Source: Candidatus Aquidulcis sp.
Lineage (GTDB): Bacteria; Chloroflexota; Anaerolineae; Anaerolineales; UBA4823
NCBI GenBank assembly: GCA_020723385.1
Contig: DYIZ01000005.1
Span: 1-64,000 of the forward strand
Length of the DNA stretch: 64,000 nt
Direction: 5' to 3'
Below, piece by piece: positions 39,211 through 48,872 of the stretch (the first letter of the stretch is position 1; each line of letters opens with the position of its first letter). The notes under the pieces were generated by a model. That model was not told the origin of the DNA. It saw only the letters and a list, made by a program, of their open reading frames with translations, and did not search any database. The translations under genes were made by a program, and so were the position numbers.

Positions 39211-39699
39211 TTATGAATGGAACTCAGCAATGAGTGAAACCGCCATGCTTGTTGCGCCCTCGGCATATTGCAGGCAGCGTTCCATGAGATGATTTTCCAT
39301 GAAATACCGCTGTCCTTCATCGGTGGCTAGGTCGCAACCGATCAATTGGCGGCAATTGATAGAACCATATTGCCTTTCAAAACAGCTGATCAATTTTTGA
39401 GTAAGAGCATAGCTGACCTCAATTGATTCAGCAGGTGAATTTCTACCAGCAACGAGATTGATCCCCATGATCGCCCCGCTAACAGCTCCACACATGCCGC
39501 CGGTACGGGAAATGCCACTGCAAAACCCTGTTGCAATCCTGGGAATCAAATCGGATTGGATGCCCTGGCTTTCCGCTATCGCCAGCAGCACACTCTCTGC
39601 ACAGAAAAAACCTGACCGGAACAGTTCCAGGCTACGTTGTGAGGCTTGTTCGCTATCAAATTCCAGGATCGGATTTTTTTCTTTTTTCATTTGAGACAT
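39211..39699 (-). CDS. C_GCAxxG_C_C family (redox) protein
   Basis: FFCAESVLLAIAE...GFCSGISRTGGMCGAVSGAIMG...C...C spacing. Confidence 0.85.
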   Translation of the reverse strand: MSQMKKEKNPILEFDSEQASQRSLELFRSGFFCAESVLLAIAESQGIQSDLIPRIATGFCSGISRTGGMCGAVSGAIMGINLVAGRNSPAESIEVSYALTQKLISCFERQYGSINCRQLIGCDLATDEGQRYFMENHLMERCLQYAEGATSMAVSLIAEFHS

Positions 39700-39757
39700 C
39701 TGCTTTCTTTCCCGAGGGGGAACTCTGATACAAAAACGGGATCAATTGACGCACTCG

Positions 39758-40149
39758 CTATTGATACTCGCCATAGCTGGGGAATTTGCCTTCAGCCATT
39801 CTTCTTCACGGCGCGACTTGAAATCGAAGAACACCAACATGATTATAGCGTATCCGGGCGTAAGCCAGCCATGCATCAGGAATACCCATCCCACGGCGAT
39901 CAAGATCCCACCGCAGTCCATCGGGCGGCGCACGAGCCGATATGGTCCCGTTTTAATCAGTGTCCCATCATCTTTGGGAATGGGATGGCGGTCAAATTCA
40001 ATCCCGGCCGGAATATCGCAACTGCAAGCAGAGAGACACCTGACAACAGGATGACACCGCCGGCAATCGAACCCAGCCAATTTAAAGGGGCGATCCCGAT
40101 GGCTGAAGGACTTGGGATTGGGGTTGGCAAATAGAGTCAGGACTTTCAC
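39758..40149 (-). pseudogene. Chimeric, frameshifted pseudogene: NAD(P)H oxidoreductase N-terminus + isoprenylcysteine methyltransferase-like body
   Basis: Starts VKVLTLFANPNPKSFSH; alternative frame gives LNWLGSIAGGVILLSGVSLLAVAIFRPGLNLTAIPFPK, then frame of PKDDGTLIKTGPYRLVRRPMDCGG..., then another frame KFPSYGEYQ*. Confidence 0.7.
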
Positions 40150-40697
40150 TGTAGTCTCCTTTGGGTTGCAAGGGGCGTCTGCCGCAGCCCGTACCCCACG
40201 ATTACGCCAAGAATAATGCTCATAATCAGATGCATGACAAAGGATCCGCCGAACCATAGCAAGGTTGCAAGCAAATTCATCTTCAGCAGGATGGGGGTTG
40301 TCACAAGGAGCGGCTGGCTCAGGATCTCCACATACACAAAGGCTGCAATCGTGATCTTCTTCAGTGTGCTATCACGGAGAGCAGGGAGCATCATCACGGC
40401 TGCTCCAAAGAGCAGCCCGAACATCGGACCGACTACATAGTGCGTAACCACGCCCGTTGGAACGCCGCTGGCGATCTGCGCACCGAACAGCGCCAGGAAA
40501 CGCGAAACCGTATCTCCAACGATGGAGAAGCACATCAAAGCTGGCTGCCCGAGTGCCAGTAAGGCTCCCATGAGCAGGATGTCCATCACCAGCGTGCCAG
40601 CCAGGCCTCCGAGGAAGCCCCAGGCGATCCCTCTGGCGAGAGGGGCACGTTTGACGTGCCCCTCGTTCAACAAATGCCATTGAAGTATCCTATCCAT
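40146..40697 (-). CDS. Membrane protein of unknown function
   Basis: Multiple Gly-rich TM helices. Confidence 0.7.
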   Translation of the reverse strand: MDRILQWHLLNEGHVKRAPLARGIAWGFLGGLAGTLVMDILLMGALLALGQPALMCFSIVGDTVSRFLALFGAQIASGVPTGVVTHYVVGPMFGLLFGAAVMMLPALRDSTLKKITIAAFVYVEILSQPLLVTTPILLKMNLLATLLWFGGSFVMHLIMSIILGVIVGYGLRQTPLATQRRLQ

Positions 40698-41037
40698 TAT
40701 TTTTGCTTCCTCTCAGTGCGCTTCCCAGCAGGATCAACCCCAGAGCGAGCAGCAGGATGGCGAAGATCGGGAGTTCGAACGACAGATGCAGGTACGGGCG
40801 CGCCAGTTGCAGAGCACCCAGCAGGAGCGCCAGGATGCCAAATGTGGTCGTAAACCCACCGATGGGTTCCCTTTTCCATAACCGGGCCAGGTTGAGACCG
40901 ATCAGGACGATGCCGATACCGATTGCGCCTGTGCCCTCCGGCAGAGATGGGATCATTTCAGTGATTCCCCACAGGATAAAGAGAGCGCCCCATGCAATTG
41001 TGCCGAGATCAGGGTTTAACTTGCGTGTGTTTTCCAT
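40690..41037 (-). CDS. Small membrane protein of unknown function
   Basis: MENTRKLNPDLGTIAWGALFILWGI..., four hydrophobic segments. Confidence 0.65.
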   Translation of the reverse strand: MENTRKLNPDLGTIAWGALFILWGITEMIPSLPEGTGAIGIGIVLIGLNLARLWKREPIGGFTTTFGILALLLGALQLARPYLHLSFELPIFAILLLALGLILLGSALRGSKNNG

Positions 41038-41075
41038 TTCTTCCTCCGAATATGAGTTGTCTGGTTTTGAATGAT

Positions 41076-41309
41076 TTATTCGGCTTGAGCCTTTGCCACG
41101 GTGCGATAAGCGCACGCCCTCGCCTGGTGAGCCTTCCAGCCCGGCCACCAGGTCTTGTGCCAGATGTGTAGCCGTGCAAAGATCGACTTGGGCTGCTTGA
41201 TCGCCATTTTCCGGATGGGGCAATCTGCACAGTTGTGCACCTTGTCGATAAGGAAAGCGCTCTTCGAAATTGATATTAGTTCGGGTTTAAACTGCCGTGT
41301 GTTTTCCAT
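41076..41309 (-). CDS. Small hypothetical protein, possibly chimeric
   Basis: N-terminus MENTRQFKPEL resembles the N-terminus of the 40690-41037 product; C-terminal part CADCPIRKMA...WHKTWWPGWKAHQ unrelated to it. Confidence 0.45.
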   Translation of the reverse strand: MENTRQFKPELISISKSAFLIDKVHNCADCPIRKMAIKQPKSIFARLHIWHKTWWPGWKAHQARACAYRTVAKAQAE

Positions 41310-41341
41310 TTTGATATCTCCTTTTTGATTTGTGTTTGCTA

Positions 41342-41614
41342 CTATTTCTTTGGATTGATTTCATTCACCGAGCGTAATGTCAGGTTCAGGCTGTAGAGTT
41401 TGTTCAGAACACCCATCAGAGCGGCCTGGTCCCTGATGCGCCCGGAAAGGATCATTTCTCCGTTATCCAACAACTTCATTTCCAGGCCTTCCAGCCAATC
41501 CGTCCAGCTATCATCGAGATGACCTCTGACATGGATCTCAAAGAATCCTCCTTGGGTTCTGGCAGAAAGAGCATTCTTGTAGTCAAGGTCATTCATATCT
41601 TTATCGTTTGCCAT
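41342..41614 (-). CDS. Small hypothetical protein
   Basis: 90-aa ORF with RBS-like aggaaat; no recognised motif. Confidence 0.6.
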   Translation of the reverse strand: MANDKDMNDLDYKNALSARTQGGFFEIHVRGHLDDSWTDWLEGLEMKLLDNGEMILSGRIRDQAALMGVLNKLYSLNLTLRSVNEINPKK

Positions 41615-41808
41615 ATTTCCTCTGGCTCCAATATAGCAGTTTCCCCATGCAATATCATCGTTCGAAGGTTGTAGCTGGGGTTGTATTTATCCCAGCTGTA
41701 AAGGGTCTTTGATTACCCCCAGTTTGTCTCATAAATATACGCGAATCAAAATGCCGGCAGTGATCAGCGCTCACCGCCGGCATCTTGAACAATCTCTCCT
41801 GCCGCCAC

Positions 41809-44496
41809 TCACTCGAAGAGTTTCAGCTCCTTTCCGATGGCAATGGCCTGCGTCCGGCTTTTCACTTCCAACTTGGTATAGATATTGCTGATATGACGCT
41901 TCACGGTGGGGATGGATATGACCAACTTCTCAGCGATTTCTTGATTGGAACAACCGGCATTGATGAACTTCAGCACTTCCACCTCACGTATGGTCAGCGG
42001 CTCGATCAAGAGTTGCATAGAAGGCTGCGTCATACCGGAGATTTTACCTATCCTGGACAACAACTCAGCGGCATAACCGGTTTCGACCTGCCGTGATTGA
42101 ACCTGGCAAAGCAGTCGTGTCATCGCTTCACCTTCGTCCAGGAATACGCGCACATATCCTTCCGGCTGAGCCAGAGCAAGAGCCTTTTCTATAGCTGCCA
42201 GGGCGCGCTCGGTCTCTTTTTTCCCCTGGAAAATGAGCGCTCGGAGGATCAGAACCTCGATAACCAAGCCCAACCGCCCAGCAGTCTCTGACTGTTGAAG
42301 CAATCGTTCGGATAGCGCCAGGGCAGCCTCAAGATCGCCTTGGGTCAGAAGTACACGCAGCAGGATAATATACTCAGGCTCTTGCTGGTAGAGGATCTCG
42401 TTTTTAATCGTTAGACCGCTTTTTCGAATAAGTTGAGTTGGCCTCTCCAGATTTCCCTGGGCCAGCCATACACGCGCCAAATCCGAGTTCACTAAAATGG
42501 ACTGACGGGAAGATTGAGGATGCTTGCTGGCCAATTGCTCGGCAATCCTCATGGCCTCTCGGGCTTGCTCCACGTTACCCGAGGCCTGCTTCCGCCGGGC
42601 CAGCATTGCATAAGCAACAGACTGAAGATCGTCGTCCCCCCACTTTCGACAAAGCTCGATGCACTGATGAATATATTGATCCGCATCCTTCAACTGGTTG
42701 TGCTCATAGGCCAATCTGCCCAGGCCAGCGTAGACGGTTCCTGCCAATGGCGACCTTTGTCCATCTGGCCGAACAGCCATTTGTAAGGATTGGGCATATA
42801 GGTCGGCTGCCCGGTGGAGTTGACCTTGTTCTATCAAAACATCGGCAAGGTTGGAGTTAGCAATGATTACCATGTGCAGGTTGTTGGCATCTCGTCCAAT
42901 GTGGATAGCTTCTGTATAGGCATGGACAGCATCTTCCAACTTCCCATTGATCCAACTGGTATCCCCCAGGATGGATGTTGCCACGCTCCGTATGCTTTGT
43001 GAGATAGAGCTGCAATCCGGTAATTGCTCCAAAGCTTTTCGGGCATACGCCGCAGCCGAGTGAGTGTCCCCTCGCGAGTTTGCACAAAAGGCGCGAGCTG
43101 CTGCAATAGTGCCCCGCATCGTTCTGACCTCGGCGGTAGATTCGAGTGGCGAGAGCAATCTGTCGGGGGCTTGTAGGGTTGGCTCAACCCGGTCGAGATC
43201 ACCGGTGAGGGCAAGCGCCCAGGCTTTTTGGATAGCTAACCACGGGCGTCTTTCTGACTGAAACTCAATGGCCACAGCCCAGTTCAGGAGAGTCGCTACC
43301 TCACCGCTGATGAGCAATAAACAACCATTTTGCTCGATCAGTTCTGCCACGCGCTCCTGATCGCCCGCCAGGATGGCCTGTTGAATAGGCTCGGATATAA
43401 ACCCGTTTTGCTCGTACCATTGGGAAGCACGCCGATGCAGCTCGGGGAGCAAATGCGGCAACTGATGTTCCATGCGCTTCCTGAGCACGTCTGCGAAGAG
43501 ATGGTGATAGCGGTACCATCGCTGGTCATCATCCAACGGGATCACAAACAGATTCATCTCTTCCAGGGATTCCAGCATCGCTTGCCCATCAATTGTCTCA
43601 TCTGCATCCGTCCCAACGACAGCTTCGCACAGCGATCCGCATAAGCGACCCAGGATCGAGGTTAACAGCAAGAAGGTGCTTACCCTCTTGGGCTGAAGCT
43701 TGAGCACTTCTTCAGCCAGGTAATCCATGACATAATGGTGGCTGCCCGTGAACGCCGAAACGAAACCATGAATATCTTTGTGGCCTTGCATCGAAAGTGC
43801 CGCCAATTGTAGACCAGCGATCCACCCTTCGGTCCGCACTTCCAGGGCAGTCAGGTCTTCGGCGGAGAGATTCAAGCCCATCATTTCGTTCAAGAACGCA
43901 GATACTTCATCCGACGTAAAGCGTAGGTCGGCCTCGCGGATCTCAATCATTTGACCGCGGGCCCGCAAGCGAGCAAGCGGCAAAGGCGGATCTGTGCGGG
44001 AAAGGATGACCAGATGCATATGAGGAGGCAGGTGGTCGAGCAGGAAAGTCAGCGCAGTATGGATGGCACTCGTTTCGATGACATGGTAATCGTCAATGGC
44101 CAGCACAAAATCCTGCTCATTTTCAGCCATGGCATTCACCAGGGGAACCAGGATAGTCTCAGGATGAGGTGGTTCAGGAGATTGCAACAATGGCAGAAGG
44201 CCCTGCACCACACCAGGCTGGATGACATTCAGACAAGCCAGGAGATATTGATAAAAGCGTGGGGGATCGTTGTCTTCTGCATCGAGCGAAAGCCAGGCAA
44301 GGGGGACAGATACGCCAGTGCTGGCGCGCCACTCAGAGAAGAGCGTCGTCTTGCCATAGCCGGCTGGGGCGGAGATCAGCGTGAGAGGTCCGCGCAATCC
44401 AAGGGTCAACCGTTCGAGCAAACGTGGGCGAGAAACCAGCGTGGATCGAACGGTTGGGACAAAAAATTTGGTGGTAAGCAGGGAACTGGGTGCCAT
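41809..44496 (-). CDS. MalT-like ATP-dependent LuxR family transcriptional regulator
   Basis: Walker A APAGYGKTTLFSEW, TPR-like repeats, C-terminal LTIREVEVLKFINAGCSNQEIAEKLVISIPTVKRHISNIYTKLEVKSRTQA. Confidence 0.93.
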   Translation of the reverse strand: MAPSSLLTTKFFVPTVRSTLVSRPRLLERLTLGLRGPLTLISAPAGYGKTTLFSEWRASTGVSVPLAWLSLDAEDNDPPRFYQYLLACLNVIQPGVVQGLLPLLQSPEPPHPETILVPLVNAMAENEQDFVLAIDDYHVIETSAIHTALTFLLDHLPPHMHLVILSRTDPPLPLARLRARGQMIEIREADLRFTSDEVSAFLNEMMGLNLSAEDLTALEVRTEGWIAGLQLAALSMQGHKDIHGFVSAFTGSHHYVMDYLAEEVLKLQPKRVSTFLLLTSILGRLCGSLCEAVVGTDADETIDGQAMLESLEEMNLFVIPLDDDQRWYRYHHLFADVLRKRMEHQLPHLLPELHRRASQWYEQNGFISEPIQQAILAGDQERVAELIEQNGCLLLISGEVATLLNWAVAIEFQSERRPWLAIQKAWALALTGDLDRVEPTLQAPDRLLSPLESTAEVRTMRGTIAAARAFCANSRGDTHSAAAYARKALEQLPDCSSISQSIRSVATSILGDTSWINGKLEDAVHAYTEAIHIGRDANNLHMVIIANSNLADVLIEQGQLHRAADLYAQSLQMAVRPDGQRSPLAGTVYAGLGRLAYEHNQLKDADQYIHQCIELCRKWGDDDLQSVAYAMLARRKQASGNVEQAREAMRIAEQLASKHPQSSRQSILVNSDLARVWLAQGNLERPTQLIRKSGLTIKNEILYQQEPEYIILLRVLLTQGDLEAALALSERLLQQSETAGRLGLVIEVLILRALIFQGKKETERALAAIEKALALAQPEGYVRVFLDEGEAMTRLLCQVQSRQVETGYAAELLSRIGKISGMTQPSMQLLIEPLTIREVEVLKFINAGCSNQEIAEKLVISIPTVKRHISNIYTKLEVKSRTQAIAIGKELKLFE

Positions 44497-44645
44497 AGCC
44501 TTGGTGTCCAGATATGTTAATCATAGCATAGACATCGAAAACATGGGCAATTTACCACTCGCCTGCGGTTCGACAACCATGTTTTCTTTGTAAAAATCAT
44601 CTGCCATCGCATACAATTAAGAAAATCCTGCCCGTGATGTGCGCT

Positions 44646-44858
44646 ATGCTTGCAGATTCCTGTGAAAGGGGCTATAAATATACCAAGTTACTGAAAGAAC
44701 AGTTCCACACGATCTTAGATAATATCCGGGATTGCCAGCAGGCCGAATGCTTATTACAGGCTTGGGTCTGGGAAGCACAATCCCGTGGCACTTCACAGTT
44801 GGTATCGGAATTTGAGCGAGTCTTTCTTGAAAGGGGAGATCATGTTGTCACGCATTAG
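44646..44858 (+). pseudogene. Possible transposase remnant (ISL3-like C-terminal region)
   Basis: LLKEQFHTILDNIRDCQQAECLLQAWVWEAQSRGTSQLVSEFERVF loosely resembles the ISL3-type 'lreeF..il.....a...Wl.eA..sgi.el..F' pattern. Confidence 0.3.
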
Positions 44859-47800
44859 AGAAATTATTGCGCCACCGGAATTTCCGGATGATGAGGACAA
44901 GACGCGCCAGGCGAGGGTGTTAAACATACTGCTATTAAGTGGGATACTGATCCTGTTGTTTTTGATTCTCATTGCGATTCCATTCATCCTCGTTGAAAAA
45001 TTATTCAATACACTCGGGGTTCTGACGCTTCTTCTGACCTTGGGGGTGGCGTATCTACTAATGCGCCGTGGTCACGTAAAACTCGCTAGCGTAATGTTCA
45101 TATCGGGATGGTGGGTTACTAACACACTTTTCCTGCTCATGTCGGGGGGAATATCCAGTATTGGTCTCATGTTCTACCTGGTTATTCTCGTCATCACGGA
45201 ACTGCTCCTGGGGTTGCGGGGCACTCTCGCCCTTGTTACAGCTTGCTCTGCGGCTGGCCTGGGGATGGTTTTCTTGCAGACCACCGACCATCCGCCGTTA
45301 CACATCTTCCCCCTGCCGCCCATCACGACATGGCTAGATTTTACGATCGTGATGCTGTGTCTCACAATCATCATGAGAATTGTTCTCGGCGACCTGCAAA
45401 ACGCGCTGTCCCTGACCAAGCATCAACTCGAGGAACTCGAGCGGTTCGAAGAAGCGCTCGCCAAGAGTGAAGCGAAGTTCCGGAAGTTGTTTGAGACTTC
45501 AAGAGACTTTTTATTTGTCACCGACATTGATGGCAATATCTTGGATTTTAACGAGGCAGCCTGCACCATGTCGGGATACTCAGCAGATGAGTTGAAGGCG
45601 ATGAAATTCCAGCACCTTTATTTCGATCCCAAAGAAAGGGACGACATCATCAGACAAATCATCGGGCGGGGATTTGTCGAGAATCTCGAGACAAAAGGAA
45701 AGATGAAAAATGGCACAGTTGTCTATGTACTGGCTACTGCGGCCAGTGTAAAAGACGATAACGGTAATCTGGTCGGCTTCCAGGGAAGCATCCGGGATAT
45801 CACTGAGCGCAAACAATCGGAAGATGCGCTGCGAGAGAGTGAGGAGCGCTTCGCGAGATTATCAGCAGCAACGACTGAAGGGATTGGGATCAGCGATCAA
45901 GGGGTCATAGTGGATACTAACAACCAACTGGCCAATATGTTGGGGTATGAACCAGGCGGTTTGATTGGTTTGAAGGCGATTGACTTTGTAGCGCCTGAGT
46001 CGCGTGAACTCGTTATAAACAATATGAGATCTGGATTTGAAGGAATGTATGAGCACTTGGCAATAAGAAAAGACGGAACCATATTTCCGGTTGAAATCCG
46101 CGCCAGAATGATCTCTTACAAAGGACGACAGGCGCGAGTGACGATTGTTCATGATATCACTGCACGCAAGCAGGCCGAACAACGCCTTTCCCAGCAGATC
46201 GAGCGCTTGCGTGCCTTGCACACCATTGATCAAGCTATTGTCAGCAGTCTGGACTTAAGCACGATTTTGGAACTGTTGGTTTGGGAAATTGTTGATCAAC
46301 TTCATGTGGATGCAACCTCAGTGCTGTTATTGAACTCACAGACGCAGACACTCGATTTCGCCGCCGGGCAAGGATTCTATACACAAGCCCTGAAATTTAC
46401 CAGCCTGAAAGTTGGAGCCGGACTTGCGGGACGTGCTGCACAAGATCGCAAGATTGTGTTTGTTGCCAACCTGGCGGAGACGGGGAATAACCCTATTCTC
46501 GCACAATCAATCGTAAATGAAAAATTTGTTACTTACCTGGGCATTCCTTTAGTAGCCAAAGACCAGTTACACGGCGTTATGGAAATTTTTCACCGTTCTG
46601 CGCTTGACCCTGATCCCAATTGGCTGAGATTCCTGGAAACCCTGGCCGGACAGGCTGCTATTTCCATTGACAATGCTCGTTTGATGGAGATGACTCAGAA
46701 AAGCCTTACAGAAGCCAATGCACTCTATCGGATTAATCAAGATTTGGTAGAGGCCATAGACGCCGGCCAATTGATGAGGAATGTGGTAAACCTTCTCCAG
46801 GAGAACTTTGGGTATTACTATGTTCAAATATTTATAGCAGATCCCGCAACGGGCGATTTTGTGGTCCATGCAGGAAGCGGCGAGGTCGGCGAGCAGTTCG
46901 CGAGCCAAGGATATCGTCTCGCCGCAGGAGAAGGAATTGTTGGGTTTACCGCGGAAACCGGGAAACCATTCTTCACCAATGATGTTGACAAGGTGATTTC
47001 CTTTGTAAGGGCGCCCTTCCTGCCAGAAACGAAATCGGAATTGGCTATCCCCATAAAAACAGGTACCAAGTTCCTGGGGCTGCTGGATGTTCACCAGATG
47101 CCCCCAAAATATCTCACGGAACGTGATGTACAGTTGGTCACTGCTGTGGCTGATCAACTGGCGGTTGCCTTGCAAAAAGCGCAGCTTTATGCCGATTTAC
47201 AGAATTCCTTGCGTCAGGAACAGGCAACTCGTACGCAGTTGATCCACGCCGAAAAGTTAGCTGTGGCGGGTCGCCTGCTGGCTTCTGTTTCGCATGAGCT
47301 AAATAACCCTCTTCAGGCCATCCAAAATGCCCTTTTCTTGCTTAAAAATGAACACGGTCTATCCAAACAGGGCCAGCAAGACCTGAAAATTGTCTTGTCG
47401 GAGAGTGAACGGATGGCGACTTTGCTCGAAAGGCTGCGTGTCACTTACCAACCAGTGCGAGCAGAAGATTTCCAGTCGGTACAAATCAACAACATCATCG
47501 AAGATATTCACGCACTGGTAGTCACAACCCTTCGGCATGCTCGAATTTCATTCGAATTTCACCCTGACCCTGACCTGCCCACTTTCTCTGGCATCGGTGA
47601 TCAACTCAAACAAGTAATTCTCAACTTGTTCATGAATTCTGTGGATGCCATGGCAAATGGGGGCAGTTTGATTGTCTCCACCCGTTGGTTGGCAGAAAGC
47701 AGCGAAATCCTGATCGCTATCACTGATACTGGGACGGGTATTGATAAATCCGTCTTGCCTTATATCTTTGAAGCCTTTATTACCAGTAAGGAAAATGGAA

Positions 47801-47931
47801 CCGGTCTTGGGCTGGCAATTTCGTATGAAATTGTGCTCAAGCATCATGGACGCATCCAGGCAGAGAATAACCCGGAAGGCGGCGCTACGTTTAGCATTTG
47901 GCTGCCTGTCGGACTGGGAGATCAGCGATGA
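44842..47931 (+). CDS. Hybrid-less sensor histidine kinase: TM-PAS-PAS-GAF-GAF-HisKA-HATPase
   Basis: N-terminal TM helices; PAS FVTDIDGNILDFNEAAC; kinase VSHELNNPLQAIQNALF; GTGLGLAISYEIVLKHHG. Confidence 0.93.
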   Translation: MLSRIREIIAPPEFPDDEDKTRQARVLNILLLSGILILLFLILIAIPFILVEKLFNTLGVLTLLLTLGVAYLLMRRGHVKLASVMFISGWWVTNTLFLLMSGGISSIGLMFYLVILVITELLLGLRGTLALVTACSAAGLGMVFLQTTDHPPLHIFPLPPITTWLDFTIVMLCLTIIMRIVLGDLQNALSLTKHQLEELERFEEALAKSEAKFRKLFETSRDFLFVTDIDGNILDFNEAACTMSGYSADELKAMKFQHLYFDPKERDDIIRQIIGRGFVENLETKGKMKNGTVVYVLATAASVKDDNGNLVGFQGSIRDITERKQSEDALRESEERFARLSAATTEGIGISDQGVIVDTNNQLANMLGYEPGGLIGLKAIDFVAPESRELVINNMRSGFEGMYEHLAIRKDGTIFPVEIRARMISYKGRQARVTIVHDITARKQAEQRLSQQIERLRALHTIDQAIVSSLDLSTILELLVWEIVDQLHVDATSVLLLNSQTQTLDFAAGQGFYTQALKFTSLKVGAGLAGRAAQDRKIVFVANLAETGNNPILAQSIVNEKFVTYLGIPLVAKDQLHGVMEIFHRSALDPDPNWLRFLETLAGQAAISIDNARLMEMTQKSLTEANALYRINQDLVEAIDAGQLMRNVVNLLQENFGYYYVQIFIADPATGDFVVHAGSGEVGEQFASQGYRLAAGEGIVGFTAETGKPFFTNDVDKVISFVRAPFLPETKSELAIPIKTGTKFLGLLDVHQMPPKYLTERDVQLVTAVADQLAVALQKAQLYADLQNSLRQEQATRTQLIHAEKLAVAGRLLASVSHELNNPLQAIQNALFLLKNEHGLSKQGQQDLKIVLSESERMATLLERLRVTYQPVRAEDFQSVQINNIIEDIHALVVTTLRHARISFEFHPDPDLPTFSGIGDQLKQVILNLFMNSVDAMANGGSLIVSTRWLAESSEILIAITDTGTGIDKSVLPYIFEAFITSKENGTGLGLAISYEIVLKHHGRIQAENNPEGGATFSIWLPVGLGDQR

Positions 47932-48728
47932 CCATTTCCGGTAAAATCCTGATTATTGACGACGAGCTAATCCTGCGCCAAACACTGGCGCGCATTCTGC
48001 AAAGCGCAGGATTCGAAGTGACGACTGCCGAGAATGGGGAACAAGGCCTGGCTTTTCTGGAGACAACGATTTTCGACCTGATTTATTTGGACATTCGAAT
48101 GCCGGGGTTGACCGGCCCGGAAGTGCTTAAGCTCGTTCATGCCAGTCATCCAACCATCCCCGTTGTTTTATTTACTGCCCAGCCAGATATCAACTCCGCC
48201 GTGGATGCATTGCGGAGCGGCGCTACGGATTACCTATTGAAGCCCCTCAGACCGGAATTGATCATCGAAAGAACAAAAACGATTCTGGCTGTCCAACAAA
48301 AAGAGCGGCGCAAACGAGAAATTCAATTGCAGATCGAAGCATTGCAAGCGGAACTTCGAAATATTGATAACGAAGATGATGCTCCGTCCGCCCCGTCACG
48401 GTCTGTTATTCCGCCAGAACGCTATCTTAAGCGCGGCGCACTTGTGTTCGACCTGCACGCCCGCCGCCTGACCATCGCCGAGCGGGTCATCAGCCTGCCC
48501 CCAACATCATTTGATTATTTGCTCGTGCTGGCGCGCCATTCACCAGAGTTGGTAGATTACCAAACGCTGGTTGCAGAAGCGCAGGGTTTCCAGGCGGATG
48601 CGCATGAGGCAAAGGAAGTTTCCAAATGGCATATTCACCGTATTCGCCAGGCTATTGAGCCGGATGAGCACAAACCCACTTATTTATTCAATGTGCGTGG
48701 AATCGGATACCGTCTCTTGGCAGATTAA
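47928..48728 (+). CDS. Response regulator with OmpR-type winged helix
   Basis: IIDDELILRQTLARIL, DIRMPGLTG, KPLRPE; C-terminal VSKWHIHRIRQAIEPDEHKPTYLFNVRGIGYRLL; ATGA overlap with HK. Confidence 0.92.
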   Translation: MTISGKILIIDDELILRQTLARILQSAGFEVTTAENGEQGLAFLETTIFDLIYLDIRMPGLTGPEVLKLVHASHPTIPVVLFTAQPDINSAVDALRSGATDYLLKPLRPELIIERTKTILAVQQKERRKREIQLQIEALQAELRNIDNEDDAPSAPSRSVIPPERYLKRGALVFDLHARRLTIAERVISLPPTSFDYLLVLARHSPELVDYQTLVAEAQGFQADAHEAKEVSKWHIHRIRQAIEPDEHKPTYLFNVRGIGYRLLAD

Positions 48729-48872
48729 CAGCCAGGATTGATTTATTTTGGAGATTGGCTGCCCGCTTTCGGACTTGGTCTGGAAGCGGGTTTTCGATTC
48801 CCCCAACTTTTGCCAACTTTTTTTGACTTATCCCTAACTGCCAAATGATAGGGTCATGGGAGAATATAAGCG

